A DNA stretch of 64,000 bases, taken from assembly GCA_012861695.1 (NCBI GenBank), contig JAAOOA010000200.1, forward strand, positions 319,001 to 383,000, written 5' to 3'. Positions 1 through 10,795 of this stretch are shown piece by piece. Numbering within the stretch: position 1 is the first letter of the stretch; each line of letters starts with the position of its first letter. A program made the position numbers and the translations under genes. This stretch comes from Trematomus loennbergii. Its lineage: Eukaryota; Chordata; Actinopteri; Perciformes; Nototheniidae. Below the pieces are notes generated by a model. That model ran no database searches and had not been told where the DNA came from. It worked only from the letters and a program-made list of their open reading frames with translations.

Positions 1-135
1 GACAGAGGAGTACTCAAAAAGTACACAGTAAGTACTTCATAGTACTTGTGGGAGTAGTTCACTACTAGTCTACTGAGTCCAACAGGATCGATCTCACGAA
101 GAACTAATGGCAGAAGAAATGATAACAAACTCGAG

Positions 136-613
136 AGACGGCTGAGCTGAGCGCAGTGCAGAATCGCTGTATAGGTTAAATCTCCTAACAATGTTGTCCA
201 TTTTAGACATAGGCCTATTATATTTACAGCCCTTAATAACATTCATTTTCTGGGCTCAATATGTGTCTTGGCTGTTTTCGTTGTGAAAAGAAATGGACCG
301 TAGATACACGGATTGACCGTCCTCATCTGCGCTCTTATTTTGAAAGACAACTTCCGGTAGCAGAATATGAAAAAACGGGGGGTTTTTTTGTTTCTGTTTT
401 CTAGTGATTTTATTTTTTGTTTGAGAAGTAGAAAATGTAAATCATCCCGTTTTTTAAGTTTAGTAAATCCCTTTTTGACCATGTTAAAGAAAAACGCCTT
501 GTATTTCAATTTTGGTTTTTCAATTTGAAAACGAAAATCAAATATCCAGTCGTTTTTTGTTTTTGAATTTCCATTTGTGAAAACAAAATCCAATGACCAA
601 AACATACACTGAC
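136..613. repeat. Dispersed repeat, copy 1 of a direct pair
   Basis: This block recurs as a diverged direct copy at 1,396-1,958. The copies share the AGACGGCTGAG start, the 'cctaacaatgttgtccattt' segment, an AT/T-rich middle and the end at CCAATGACCAAAACATACAC. No protein is recognised. It is probably a non-autonomous transposon. Its right end is part of the palindrome at 588-640. Confidence 0.6.
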
Positions 614-640
614 TGTCAGTGTATGTTTTGGTCATTGGAT
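588..640. repeat. Perfect 26-bp inverted repeat (palindrome)
   Basis: The 26 bases at 588-613 are followed by one base and then their exact reverse complement at 615-640. The second copy of the host repeat, at 1,933-1,958, keeps only the left arm and then runs directly into LINE sequence. The structure looks like two repeat ends joined head to head. Confidence 0.85.
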
Positions 641-1395
641 TGGTCATTGGATTGTTTTTGAAGCCTTAAAATGGTGCAGGAAAAGGACTTTACATTGTAT
701 TATACTTAAAGACAGGACTATTCAGTTAAGAGAAGAGAAAAAAGGAAAGAAAACTGTTATAATGGGTGATGTAACATTAATGACAGACATAATATGAGGT
801 CCTTGGCACACATTTTGTGATCATGGGCATCACCCTTACAGCATCAGGACAATATCATATGGAGTCAGACACTGGAAGTGTGCTGGAGGCGTTGACTGGG
901 ACTGATGGAAGGATGAGGCTGATGAGACTGAAGAATCTGCGAAGAACGAATTAGCGGCTGAGAAATAGTTGTATATTAAAAGACAGCAGCATCATAAGAG
1001 GGCAACCAGAGTGACAGAGTGTGTTACTTTGCTGAAGGATATTACTACTAACAATACATTGAAGTAATTTTACTGTGTACTTTTGAGAAATCCTCTGTCA
1101 AAGTCCCTGCTGGGGGGGGGGGTACACTGTGAACCTCTGTCGCCAACTTACATGATGCCGTTTAAAACCATAGACTGTATATAAAGTTTAAAACATATAA
1201 TAATAAAGGGCGGTGCCGGCCGTCAGCGAACCGAGCCGGCCTTTCTCCGCATCTGATTCATGTCATAAATCAGATTTTAGAAAAGCGTTTTAGCCAATCA
1301 AATGAAATATGCGGGACATCGTCTCAATTTGCGGAAGCACCAAAAGTCGTGAAAATACTGTGCAATACCGCACAAAGCGGGACATCTGGTTTCCC
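614..1395. other. Non-coding spacer
   Basis: No gene is seen between the two repeat copies. The segment holds a ten-base G run near 1,112-1,121 and a 'catagactgtatataaag' segment of a kind common in fish repeats. I cannot assign the rest. Confidence 0.4.
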
Positions 1396-1958
1396 AGACG
1401 GCTGAGTTGACCGCAGTGCAGAATCGCTGTATAGTTGAAATCTCCTAACAATGTTGTCCATTTTAGAAATAGGCCTATTCTATTTACAGCCCTTTATAAC
1501 ATTCATTTTCTGGGCTCAAAGTGTGTCTTGGTCGTTTTCATTGTGATCGCTAAATTCCCCTTGTTTATAATAATCACAGTTCCTTCAACAGGATACTGTA
1601 GTGATTCAAAGTGTGATTTTAGCGTAGCCTACGAGTGCTTTTGTTTTGAAATCACTTCCGTGAGTTTCGTCTGCGCTCTTATTTTGTAAGGTAACTTCCG
1701 GTAGCAGAATATGAAAAAACGGGGGGGTTTTTTGTTTCTGTTTTCGAGTGATTTTATTTTTTGTTTTGAGAAGTAGAAAATGAAAATCATCCCGTTTTTT
1801 TAAGTTTAGTAAATCCCTTTTTGACCGTGATAAAGAAAAACGCCTTGTATTTCAATTTTGTTTTTTCAATTTGAAAACGAAAATCAAATATCCAGTCGTT
1901 TTTGTTTTTGAATTTCCATTTGTGAAAAGAAAATCCAATGACCAAAACATACACTGAC
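1396..1958. repeat. Dispersed repeat, copy 2 of the direct pair
   Basis: Second copy of the block at 136-613, in the same orientation and with scattered substitutions and small indels. It ends where the LINE fragment starts. Confidence 0.6.
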
Positions 1959-1960
1959 AG

Positions 1961-2230
1961 GTCTTCAACGCCATCAACCACACTGGCCCCACCGACCTAC
2001 AGGAACTGCTAACCAGAAAACATTCCCATACCTCACGCACACTCAGGTCAGACAGCTCCAATCTCCTGGCTGTTCCGTGGACAAAACTGGTCACCATGGG
2101 AGACCGTGCTTTCTCCTCCCTGGGTCCACGTCTGTGGAATCAGCTTCCAGAGAACATACGGACCTCGGCATCACTCTCAGTTTTTAGGAAATGCCTCAAG
2201 ACCCACCTGTTCCACACTGCATTTTACTGA
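1961..2230 (+). pseudogene. LINE ORF2 C-terminal fragment
   Basis: An open + frame ending in TGA at 2,228-2,230 encodes the conserved tail of an L2/CR1-like non-LTR retrotransposon ORF2. It contains LLAVPWTKLVTMGDRAFSS, then a P-R-L-W-N-x-L-P-E-x-I-R motif, then FRKCLKTHLFHTAFY. The protein is 5'-truncated: the LINE similarity begins abruptly after the repeat ending at 1,958, and no reverse transcriptase motif lies upstream. Dead 5'-truncated copies of this kind are typical of LINE insertion. Confidence 0.8.
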
Positions 2231-2430
2231 CCGTCCTTTACTTTAATTTTATTTATTTAATTTTTTTAACCTTTTATGCTCTTAACCTTTGATTTGTATT
2301 TGTTATATTACCATATTTTATTCAATATGCTCCTTTAGATATCTTTTTATTTTATTATTTTCTCCTTATAGCTTTGTGAAGCACCTTGAGATGACGTTCT
2401 CTTTAAAGTGTGCTATATAATCAAATGTAT
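2231..2430 (+). mobile_element. LINE 3' untranslated tail
   Basis: The AT-rich stretch after the ORF2 stop ends in 'agcaccttgagatgacgttc' and 'gtgctatataatcaaa'. This resembles the 3' ends of fish L2-type LINEs, where template recognition occurs. It is contiguous with the coding fragment at 1,961-2,230. Confidence 0.65.
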
Positions 2431-2755
2431 TGAGCTGTGACATGGAGAAGAGTGATGGACAGGTGGAGATCTCACCTCTGAGCTTTGGTCTGGCTGTCAT
2501 GTTCCCCAGAGATTTTAGAGGGGGGGGCTTCCTCCTCTCTGTCCTCACACTGATCCATAGCAGAGCCCCCACCTTCACACAAACACAACAACATGCTCAT
2601 TCATTACCACAAGCTTTACATCACAGATAGTGCTCCTCCTCTCAGATATTCAGGAACCTTGTTGGAGCCTCAACAGGACCGGACCAGCCCAGAATGTTCC
2701 CCACAGCCCCAGAACCACACAGAAACTCAGTGTTGACCCCTAAATATGTGTTAGT

Positions 2756-3125
2756 GTCACGATCTGTCTGTGTTGTGTTTTGTCTTGTCTTTTTCTGTCT
2801 TTGGTTTCCTGTTTTATTTTGAAAAGTGTTCACCTCCTGTCTTGCCTGTTGCTTTCTGTGTGTTTGTTTGCCCTCCTGTGTCTGATTTCCTGATGTGTTT
2901 CACCTTGTGCCCCTGTGTTTTTCTCCTTCCTCACCTGTGTCTTGTTGTGTGATTAGTCTTGTGTGTATTTAAGTTCTGGTTTTTCTGTCTGTCTTTGTTA
3001 GATCCTTGTTTGTCTGTGACTGTGTTCACGGGTTAGTGTTCTTTTTGTCACCGCTAAAACCTTAATAAAGGTATTTTCTTTGTTATCTGCATTTGGGTCC
3101 TGCCTGCTTCACTCTACCCTAACAG
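2756..3125 (+). repeat. Dispersed repeat, plus arm of an inverted pair
   Basis: The segment runs from GTCACGATCTG to CTACCCTAACAG. Its reverse complement recurs at 3,863-4,626, split there by a 390-bp insertion. The pair flanks about 740 bp. It is probably a non-autonomous DNA element. No open frame of note. Confidence 0.8.
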
Positions 3126-3862
3126 TATATGTTTAAGAAGTACAATATAAGACGAGCACACGTTTCAGGTGCGGGCCAGATACCATTATACTTTAAGAAT
3201 TTGCTATGGGCCAATTAGAAATGGCCGTAGTTTGGACACCCCTGGTCTAAAGTGTTGTTACTAGACTCCCAAATGAAATTTGGTCATGTTTGGGTGTTTC
3301 ATATTTTTCTGTGGCTACTATCCTACTGGACCCATCGGCCTGATAATGTTAATTTGTGACTGTTTGCAAAAGGATCTCTAAACTATTATTGACTGCTGAT
3401 TCCTCTCTCTTCTCAACAAGTGAGGAGTAAGAGGTTAACCCTAACACATTCTGAAGCATTTTGGTTTAATGATTCATTTGGACAAGTTAAGCTTTTGTAT
3501 ATTTTTTAACTCAGAAGGAACACAGATGTCTTGAGGATCCAAACGTCTCTTTTTGACAAATTTGAACGTGTTTTAATGCAGTTACTTTCAGTGAACAGTT
3601 CAAACGTACCTTGCAGACTGTCGTTAAAACTGGGGTCAAACTCATTGCTCCTTATGGACACTGTGTGTTGATTTTGGATCAGAAGACCCCGGTAGTCTTT
3701 CGCCTCATGTCAGCCTCAGAGCTGCTAGCATGGCTTTGTGTTAGGAAGGTATAAATAATTAGAAGTGTATGAATGTGTATTTCTATGAGTTGATTATATG
3801 CACATGTGTTTAATGGTTCTACGTCTGTACGCTGGACACATGTAGTCGAAGGTTAGATCCTT
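3126..3862. other. Spacer between inverted repeats, with a hAT end remnant
   Basis: The stretch near 3,165-3,243 ends in 'gtttggacacccctgg', a typical hAT terminal sequence, so a hAT remnant is likely. The remainder (3,250-3,862) shows no gene or clear repeat. Confidence 0.45.
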
Positions 3863-4626
3863 CTGTTAGGGTAGAGTGAAGCAGGCAGGACCCAAATGCA
3901 GATAACAAAGAAAATACCTTTATTAAGGTTTTAGCGGTGACAAAAAGAACACTAACCCGTGAACACAGTCACAGACAAACAAGGCTCTAACAAAGACAGA
4001 CAGAAAAACAGAACTTAAATACACACAAGACTAATCACACAACAAGACACAGGTGAGGAGGGAGGAGAAAAACACAGGGGCACCAGGTGAACACAATCAG
4101 GAAATCAGACACAGGAGGGCAAACACACAGGGTGTTTCTCAATTTCGAGTAAAGCTGCTTCAGAGCCACTATTTCAAGCATACTACGTCATCGAGTGCCG
4201 CCGAAGTACTGTTCCAATCTCCAGTATACTTGGAAATCTACCGAGCCCGGCGTACTCCGTTTGGAGAAATATCGAGTCTGCACATGAGTAGACTTTGCGG
4301 TCTTAAAATCCCCACAATGCTTTGCGCACGGACCAATTTCCCCAAATCTGTGGTGGAAGATGTAAGGAGGGGCCTCTCATATGACGCACACCTGCACACT
4401 TGCTAGCGTGTTCCACACTTCGTTTTCCGAATGCCAGGAAGTATTCTTGACTCGCTTCTGAAGCAAGATGCTCGGCAGACATGTGCTACCAAGCAAGCGT
4501 ACTCGCGATTGAGAAACACCCACAGAAAGCAACAGGCAAGACAGGAGGTGAACACTTTTCAAAAATAAAACAGGAAACCAAAGACAGAAAAAGACAAGAC
4601 AAAACACAACACAGACAGATCGTGAC
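3863..4626 (-). repeat. Dispersed repeat, minus arm, interrupted
   Basis: Reverse-complement copy of 2,756-3,125, from CTGTTAGGGTAGAG to CAGATCGTGAC. It is interrupted at 4,131-4,520 by a MITE. The plus arm supplies the uninterrupted version of the site, which proves the insertion. Confidence 0.8.
4131..4520. mobile_element. 390-bp MITE with 5-bp target-site duplication
   Basis: The ends are inverted: GGTGTTTCTCAAT at the left and ATTGAGAAACACC at the right. CACAG flanks both sides (4,126-4,130 and 4,521-4,525). The uninterrupted paralogous site in the plus arm has a single CACAG. A 5-bp duplication fits some hAT groups, but the superfamily is not certain. No transposase is encoded. Confidence 0.85.
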
Positions 4627-4763
4627 AGTTAGTGTGTCACAGTGTATCACAGCACACACAAACAGTCACTTCAATGTACATCCACAGGTCATTTACAGCC
4701 CAGCCCCCCACAAGATATCCCACACAACTGAACTGCGCTCACTAACCATTCAACAAAACTTCT

Positions 4764-5110
4764 TTGTTAGGTTTAGAAAAAATATAATTGTTTGACTTAA
4801 AATATGTACGTTAATTACAAGAAAGCAGTTACGGACTTTAATTAAAATGAGGTCTTTTGTGAACTGATAAGAAATGTGTTTTTGATATATCATTGAAAAT
4901 ATGAAAAATAAGTTCCCTCATAACTAAGTTACAATGCAGTTCAAATCTATGGGAAGAATCTTTTTTCTTTTTTTTTTTTTTAAATCTCCCATTTACTTTT
5001 CATGCAAATGTTTTGTATAGCCCAACATATATATCAAAACATGTACTGTTATATATTTTTCGAATTTGGGCGATCTAGTCCCAGATGTATAATCTAAAAT
5101 TTAAAAAAAA
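4764..5110. repeat. Duplicated module gamma, copy 1
   Basis: The stretch starts at 'ctttgttaggtttagaaaaa' and contains 'taattgtttg', 'cggactttaattaaaatgag' and the 'cagcccaacatatatatc' type motif. It recurs at 13,795-14,100 and 17,828-18,140. Non-coding and AT-rich. Confidence 0.7.
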
Positions 5111-5317
5111 GATTTGACATTTTCAAGGCTCTTCAGTGAAACCAGGTCAGTGTTGGAAGACGGGCCCTTCACACTCCTTCCCTTATTCAGACTATTAAGA
5201 GTTAGACAGAAAAACAGTCACGAGTTGTTAGAGCGGGTTCTGACTTGCCCTGCATTTTTATCTGATGACGAGAACTCAGAGTACATGGAGATCTTTCTAA
5301 ACTCATTCTGCTTTCAC

Positions 5318-6400
5318 TCAGAGAGAAACCCACACAATATTTCAGACAGATGTTCAAACAGACCCTGGATATGTTTGAGTTATCTTAACTAACCCTAACA
5401 AACGAGATCTCGCTAAGTGGTCCTACGACGCTGGTTATCAACTCAGTAAATCAACCAGGGTTTCACAAACATGGACAAGCGTACTGACAGCGCAGTGTCA
5501 TACTTCATGATTGAATAGTAAACTATCATGTTAGACAAATATGAAGACGTTCAACTTTTAACATCCATGACTTAACACTTTATCCAGGATAAAAGCCACA
5601 CAGTTGCACGTGCAAGGTCAATACAGAACAGCTGGTAAAAAAAAGTGTTTGAATGCGTTCATTAACAGTTTTATGATATCACTGCCTGTCTACTCACAGA
5701 CTCTCTTCAGGTCTACTCACAGAATCTCTTCGGGTGAGGAGGAAACTCTGCTCATCTCTTCTTCAGTCCTGAGTCTGCCTGCATCTGATCTGAGGACGCC
5801 TTCACACCCTCAGAAATCCAGAGAGTAAAAACACGTCAGAGTCACGTGGAAACCGGCCTTACAGGTTGTAGCTGTCAGCCTGCCAGACTCTCCCTCAGAG
5901 TTTTAAGTGTCAGACAGAAAAACAGCACGACTTGTTAGAGCAGGTTCTGACACACCCTGCATTTTTCTCTGATGACGAGAACTCAGAGAACAATCAGACT
6001 GCATTTCATTCTACCTGAAACACTGACAACAGTACATGGAGATCTTTCTAAACTCATTCTGCTTTCACTCAGAGAGAAACCCTACACAATATTTCAGACA
6101 GATGTTTAGAGTCAGCATCAAGAAACATGTGTCCTGTTCAGTGTTGGGCAAGTTAAATGTAATACAGTATATTGTAGTGATCACTAATTTACCCATGTTA
6201 CATAATTCACTCATGGAACTACGGGTTGGGGGTATTGTTTCCGCACGGACACATATGTTGACTGTACCTACTGTATACCTACTGTGTGCCCTCCTTTCTC
6301 TTCTTCCCTTCTCTTCCCGGTCTTCAAGCCAGCAACATGTGCTTTTCTGCTGCTCAATAAAGTAAACTTTGCACCTTCGATGCACCGCCTCCGACTCTCA
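5318..6400. repeat. Duplicated module alpha, copy 1
   Basis: About 1.1 kb recurs nearly unchanged at 8,322-9,440, about 3.0 kb downstream. The module contains an internal repeat ('tggagatctttctaaactca' at about 5,287 and 6,038) and ends with a partial LTR. The short open frames differ between copies and are not genes. Confidence 0.75.
6173..6400 (+). mobile_element. Partial LTR (truncated solo copy)
   Basis: The stretch begins TGTAGTGATCACTAATTTAC and matches the LTRs at 9,207-9,447 and 10,796-11,023, including the AATAAA polyadenylation signal. It stops at about 6,400, before the expected CTCGGCACTACA end, where hAT-type sequence begins. The left flank (ACAGTATAT) equals that of the complete element, so this is a duplicated copy of one insertion and not an independent one. 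Confidence 0.75.
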
Positions 6401-7001
6401 CATCTTTATATGATCATTATAGTTATATAAAAAATAAGAGAATAAAGTAAACAGGTATAAAATACTATATGACAGTAAAAAAAAGTTGTTATTAATAAAC
6501 AAGAATACAGTTTGAAAGGGGAGTGATTTGTAAAATATCCATAAAGGAAAAGAAATCTGTTTACAGTTCTGTTTCATATGGGTGTTGAGAGAGGTATCCA
6601 TAGATCTCTTCATGTTGCTCTCAAAGTGCACCAGATTTATGCTTTTAACTTCAACAAGGAGCATGCCCCCCGGACCCCCCTAGAGGAGGTGAGGACCCCC
6701 CTAGAGGATGTTAGGTCCCCCCCACTTAAATCATGTCCACATGGATATGAAACTAAATACATTTGCACACATCTTGTGTCCATATATTCTGTTGTGGTGG
6801 TCATGCCACAACCGTGCACGTGAAACACGAGTCATGGTAAGATATCTGGATTAAGAGGTTGCTTTTTCTTTGCACAGCATGAAAGAAAGGCCAAATGAAT
6901 GCGCTGTGATTTTAGTATTTTTAAGTAGACGTCAATAATTTGTACGGCCCTCGGAGGATGTTGTAAAAATGGCCCTTGAGAGGAAAAAGGTTCCCCCCCT
7001 G
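6401..7001. mobile_element. Left-truncated hAT element, copy 1
   Basis: The right part of the hAT family that is complete at 11,649-12,600 and 14,494-16,638. It ends in GGTTCCCCCCCTG followed by TGTTAGTG, the target site duplicated in the full copies. The left half has been lost by fusion at about 6,400. Confidence 0.75.
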
Positions 7002-7240
7002 TGTTAGTGGATCAGAAACTGTGAACAGAGTTCGACAGTGCTGCCGTAAAGTTGTTGTTGTCACAGTTCCAGCCGTTGGTGCGCCATGAGGTTTGCCTGT
7101 ATCTGATCTGAGGACGCCTTCACACCCTCAGAAATCCAGAGAGTAAAAACACGTCAGTCAAGTGGAAACCGGCCTTACAGGATGTAGCTGTCAGCCTGCC
7201 AGACGCTCCCTCACCTCCCTTATTCAGAGTATTACATTAC

Positions 7241-7385
7241 ATTACATTTCATTTAGCTGACGCTTTTATCCAAAGCGACTTACAATTACCAATTACAGGG
7301 ACATACTCCCTGGAGTAACTAAGGGCTAAGTGCCTTACTCAAGGGCACACTAGTGGTTGTGTTCCTGGCGGGATTTGAACTCACA
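7241..7385 (-). mobile_element. SINE fragment, minus strand
   Basis: Read on the minus strand, a B-box-like GAGTTCAAATCCC is followed by a body and the tail GTAAGTCGCTTTGGATAAAA, ending in (ATGTA)n. This tail is widespread in teleost SINEs. The A-box end is missing. Equivalent copies lie at about 12,830-12,982 and 16,866-17,026. Confidence 0.65.
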
Positions 7386-7711
7386 AAAACATCCTACAGG
7401 ATCAATTAAGATATGTTTATCATGCTTGGGCTAAAATCATGAACCAGTTGTCAGAATCCAGTGTAATCTGCAGGAGAATTCAGATCAGATGATGTACTCT
7501 TACCTTCTGTACAGTAGATGGTGATAGCAAACCATATAATGGAAGAAAGATAAATGAAAATAATGTATCAGAAGTAAAAGCACACAGTTATTGCTTGTTC
7601 TGAAGGTTATGTAACTCCATTCATTCAACATACTCCAGCACATACCAGGAATGTCAGTAAACCAGTCTACACTTATCTATGAATCAAAGTGGGAGGGGTT
7701 GTCCGGTAACC

Positions 7712-7862
7712 AGGGATAATCTACTGTGGGCAATCCCCACAGGAGCACTTTGGGGTGAAGTGTCTCAGGGACACAACGACATGCTGACTGCAGTGGGGTT
7801 TGAACCTGTGCTCCCCTGATCCCAACACCAACGCACTAGTCCACTGCACCACACGCCACACA
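7712..7862 (-). mobile_element. tRNA-derived SINE head, minus strand
   Basis: On the minus strand the stretch starts with an A-box-like TGGTGCAGTGG (7,841-7,851) and a B-box-like GGTTCAAACCCC (7,795-7,806). These are internal RNA polymerase III promoter elements of a tRNA-derived SINE. The tail is missing here. Copies lie at 13,310-13,457, 17,365-17,507 and, with tail, at 62,466-62,655. Confidence 0.7.
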
Positions 7863-8321
7863 CCTCCCACTTTCTTAACAAGAGAACATAATCGAGGGGT
7901 GATCAATAACTTTTCCGTATTTATTTCCCCAAGTTATGTTTTTGTGTGCACGGAGGAGTCTCAAACAGACGTTTGTTAAATAATTTAAAGATTGACTTTA
8001 ATCATTTTTTGTTAATTAATTCTTCATATATGATAAATGAGAGGTAACATTTTATGTGAGACTGCAGGTCTCCCTTGAAAAAGAGATCTATGATCTCAAG
8101 GGACAATCTGGATAAATAAAGGTTTGAAATGAAATTCATGGTATTATTTCCACATATTTCTCTCCATTCTTCCTTCTGCCAACGGTGTCGCAGTTTCTCG
8201 TCTCTCCCGTTTTTGTGCGTAGTACCGCGTACACATGAGTCAGAGTGTCGGTGGAGGACGGCACATTTTCCCGTCAAGTTTGTTTTTTATAAATTGCAAA
8301 GATTGCTTAGAAATTGTGCTT

Positions 8322-9440
8322 TCACTCAGAGAGAAACCCTACACAATATTTCAGACAGATGTTCAAACAGACCCTGGATATGTTTGAGTTATCTTAACTA
8401 ACCCTAACAAACGAGATCTCGCTAAGTGGTCCTACGACGCTGGTTATCAACTCAGTAAATCAACCAGGTTTCACAAACATGGACAAGCGTACTGACAGCG
8501 CAGCGCCATACTTCATGATTGAATAGTAAACTATCATGTTAGACAAATATGAAGACGTTCAACTTTGAACATCCATGACTTATACACTTTATCCAGGATA
8601 AAAGCCACATAGTTGCACGTGCAAGGTCAATACAGAACAGCTGGTAAAAAAAAAACTACAAGTGTTTGAATGCGTTCATTAACAGTTTTATGATATCACT
8701 GCCTGTCTACTCACAGACTCTCTTCAGGTCTACTCACAGACTCTCTTCAGGTGAGGAGGAAACTCTGCTCATCTCTTCTTCTTCAGTCCTGAGTCTGCCT
8801 GCATCTGATCTGAGGACGCCTTCACACCCTCAGAAATCCAGAGAGTAAAAACACGTCAGAGTCACGTGGAAACCGGCCTTACAGGATGTAGCTGTCAGCC
8901 TGCCAGACTCTCCCTCACCTGCCTTATTCAGACTATTAAGAGCTAGACAGAAAAACAGTCACGACTTGTTAGAGCAGGTTCTGACACACCCTGCATTTTT
9001 CTCTGATGACGAGAACTCAGATAACAATCAGACTGCAATTCATTCTACCTGAAACACTGACAACAGTACATGGAGATCTTTCGAAACTCATTCTGCTTTC
9101 ACTCAGAGAGAAATCCTACACAATATTTCAGACAGATGTTTAGAGTCAGCATCAAGAAACATGTGTCCTGTTCAGTGTTGGGCAAGTTAAATGTAATACA
9201 GTATATTGTAGTGATCACTAATTTTCTCATGTTACATAATTCACTCATGGAAATACGGGTTTGGGGTATTTTCCGCACAGACACATATGTTGACTGTACC
9301 TACTGTATACCTACTGTGTGCCCTCCTTTCTCTTCTTCCCTTCTCTTCCCGGTCTTCAAGACAGCAACATGTGCTTTTCTGCTGCTCAATAAAGTAAACT
9401 TTGCACCTTCGATGCACCGCCTCCGACTCTCATCTCTCGG
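8322..9440. repeat. Duplicated module alpha, copy 2
   Basis: Near-identical copy of 5,318-6,400. It differs from copy 1 by a few substitutions and small indels. Here the LTR continues into a complete short LTR element, which suggests that copy 1 derives from this one by truncation. Confidence 0.75.
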
Positions 9441-9447
9441 CACTACA
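9207..9447 (+). repeat. 5' LTR
   Basis: Starts TGTAGTGATC and ends CTCGGCACTACA, with AATAAA near 9,389. It resembles the 3' LTR, but with indels (for example TCATCTCTC against TCCTCTC), so the insertion is not very recent. Confidence 0.85.
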
Positions 9448-9581
9448 CTGGTGACCCTGACGTAAGTCTCGCAGAAGTTTCCGAGACAGGACCGAACATG
9501 GCTAGAAACGCAGTTTTTCGCAAACTGCCGGAGATTTTTGGAGGCGTCCGTGGCTGCCACGTGCACACGGATTGAGGCTCG

Positions 9582-9848
9582 GTGCACCCTCCGCGGAATG
9601 GCCGGGACGTCGCTCGCCATTCCCACATCGTTTCGGCACTTGAAGACAGCAAGCCTTCCGACTACATGGAGACGATACACGACCTGCTAGGTACGGAAGA
9701 GCCTGATATTTTTTTCATGGAGCTGTTTCTCCAGGACATGCGGCTGCATGTCCAGGCTGCGCTCGCTAACACGGCTAGCGTGGAGCCCCACGCTTTTGCC
9801 GAAGAAGCTGACCGGTTCTTCCTGGCCGCCCGGCGATTTACCCCTTAG
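9582..9848 (+). pseudogene. Gag-like relic of the LTR element
   Basis: An 88-codon open frame ending at 9,848 contains FFMELFLQDMRLHVQAALAN and a following A-F-A-E-E-A-D-R segment. This resembles the capsid part of Ty3/Gypsy Gag proteins of fish elements (x-F-x-x-L-F-L-Q-x-L followed by an A-D-x-L/F helix). It is far shorter than a full Gag and lacks the zinc knuckle. The following sequence is a degenerate short tandem repeat. It is not expected to be functional. Confidence 0.6.
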
Positions 9849-9949
9849 GTGCTGGCCACTACACGCAGCGGCACCTTCCCTGGTAGAGGCACGCCGCCTA
9901 GCAGAGGCTCCGGGCCGACGACATCGACTGACGGCTGCCGGCCGTCGAC

Positions 9950-10165
9950 ACCGGCTTACAGCTAACAGCTAACCACGACAGCTAATGGCTAGCAGCTACC
10001 GACGGCTAACAGCTAACGACGACAGCTAACAGCTACCAGCTAACGATGACAGCTAACGGCTAGCAGCTACTAACAGCTAACGGCTAACGACGACAGCTAA
10101 CGGCTAGCAGCTAACAACGACTGACAACTAACAGCTAGCAGCTAACGGCTGACTGCTTCCATATG
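9950..10165 (+). repeat. Short tandem repeat of CAGCTAACGGCTAG-type units
   Basis: Irregular repeats of AGCTAAC, GGCTAGC and CGACGACAGCTAAC fill this stretch inside the LTR element, directly after the gag relic. No open frame. Confidence 0.75.
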
Positions 10166-10199
10166 TTAACATCTGACTGTTAACTCTTTTTTGTGGTGC

Positions 10200-10790
10200 C
10201 GGAGAGGAGGTTCGACTAAGCCTGGTTGACCTCGTGTGGATCCTCTCACAATTTCGCCCACGTGTTTTTGATCGTGGACAGGACGACCCTTTTGAGCTTT
10301 TTCCGGTGCCTGAGAGGAGGTTCGACCAGCCGGTCGACCTCGTGTGGACACTCTCGCTTTTTCAGCACCTCGACGGCGGTTTCGCACGTCGCCCACGTTT
10401 TCATCGGCGCCTGCGTGGCGCACTTCTGGACCCCATCTCGCCTCGACAGTTTCGGACGTCGCCCATGCTTTCATCGGCTGCGCTCCTCCCTGCTGGGGAC
10501 CACCGGGATATTCACGCCAGTCGCGGCACAGCGACCCAGCTTTCTACGGCTGGCGGATGTTGTCCACAACGGCCCCCTGCGGCCCCCTTACGACGGCCCG
10601 TTCCATGGCCCGTACCCCACCCCCCGGTGGGGATGCCCTCGCCCTCGTTGGGGCCCCCTTGCCCGCTCCTGCGGCCTCCTTCCGACGGCCCGTTCCATGG
10701 CCCGGCCCTCGCCTGCGGCCCCGCCCTCCTCGGCCCCTGTGGTGCTTCCTCCCGGACGCGAGATTGTGTCCATGGTTGAATTCTAGGGGG
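10200..10790 (+). other. GC-rich internal region of the LTR element
   Basis: Overlapping frames stay open because of GC richness. None contains a recognisable retroelement domain. The motif 'ggaggttcgac' occurs twice (about 10,206 and 10,317), as does the CGACGGCCCGTTCCATGGCC segment (about 10,590 and 10,683), showing internal duplication. Confidence 0.5.
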
Positions 10791-10795
10791 GCTTG

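Larger units (their letters stand above)
6401..8190. repeat. Duplicated module beta, copy 1
   Basis: About 1.8 kb shared with 12,110-13,795 and 16,030-17,828. In order it contains the right part of a hAT element (to 7,001), a segment with 'ccgttggtgcgccatgaggt', two SINE fragments and an AT-rich tail. This copy is fused at its left edge to the partial LTR, losing the left half of the hAT element. Confidence 0.75.

Noticed and set aside
7795..7851. tRNA gene
   Set aside because: A- and B-box-like sequences are present, but there is no complete cloverleaf and the unit recurs with a SINE tail, so it is a SINE head.
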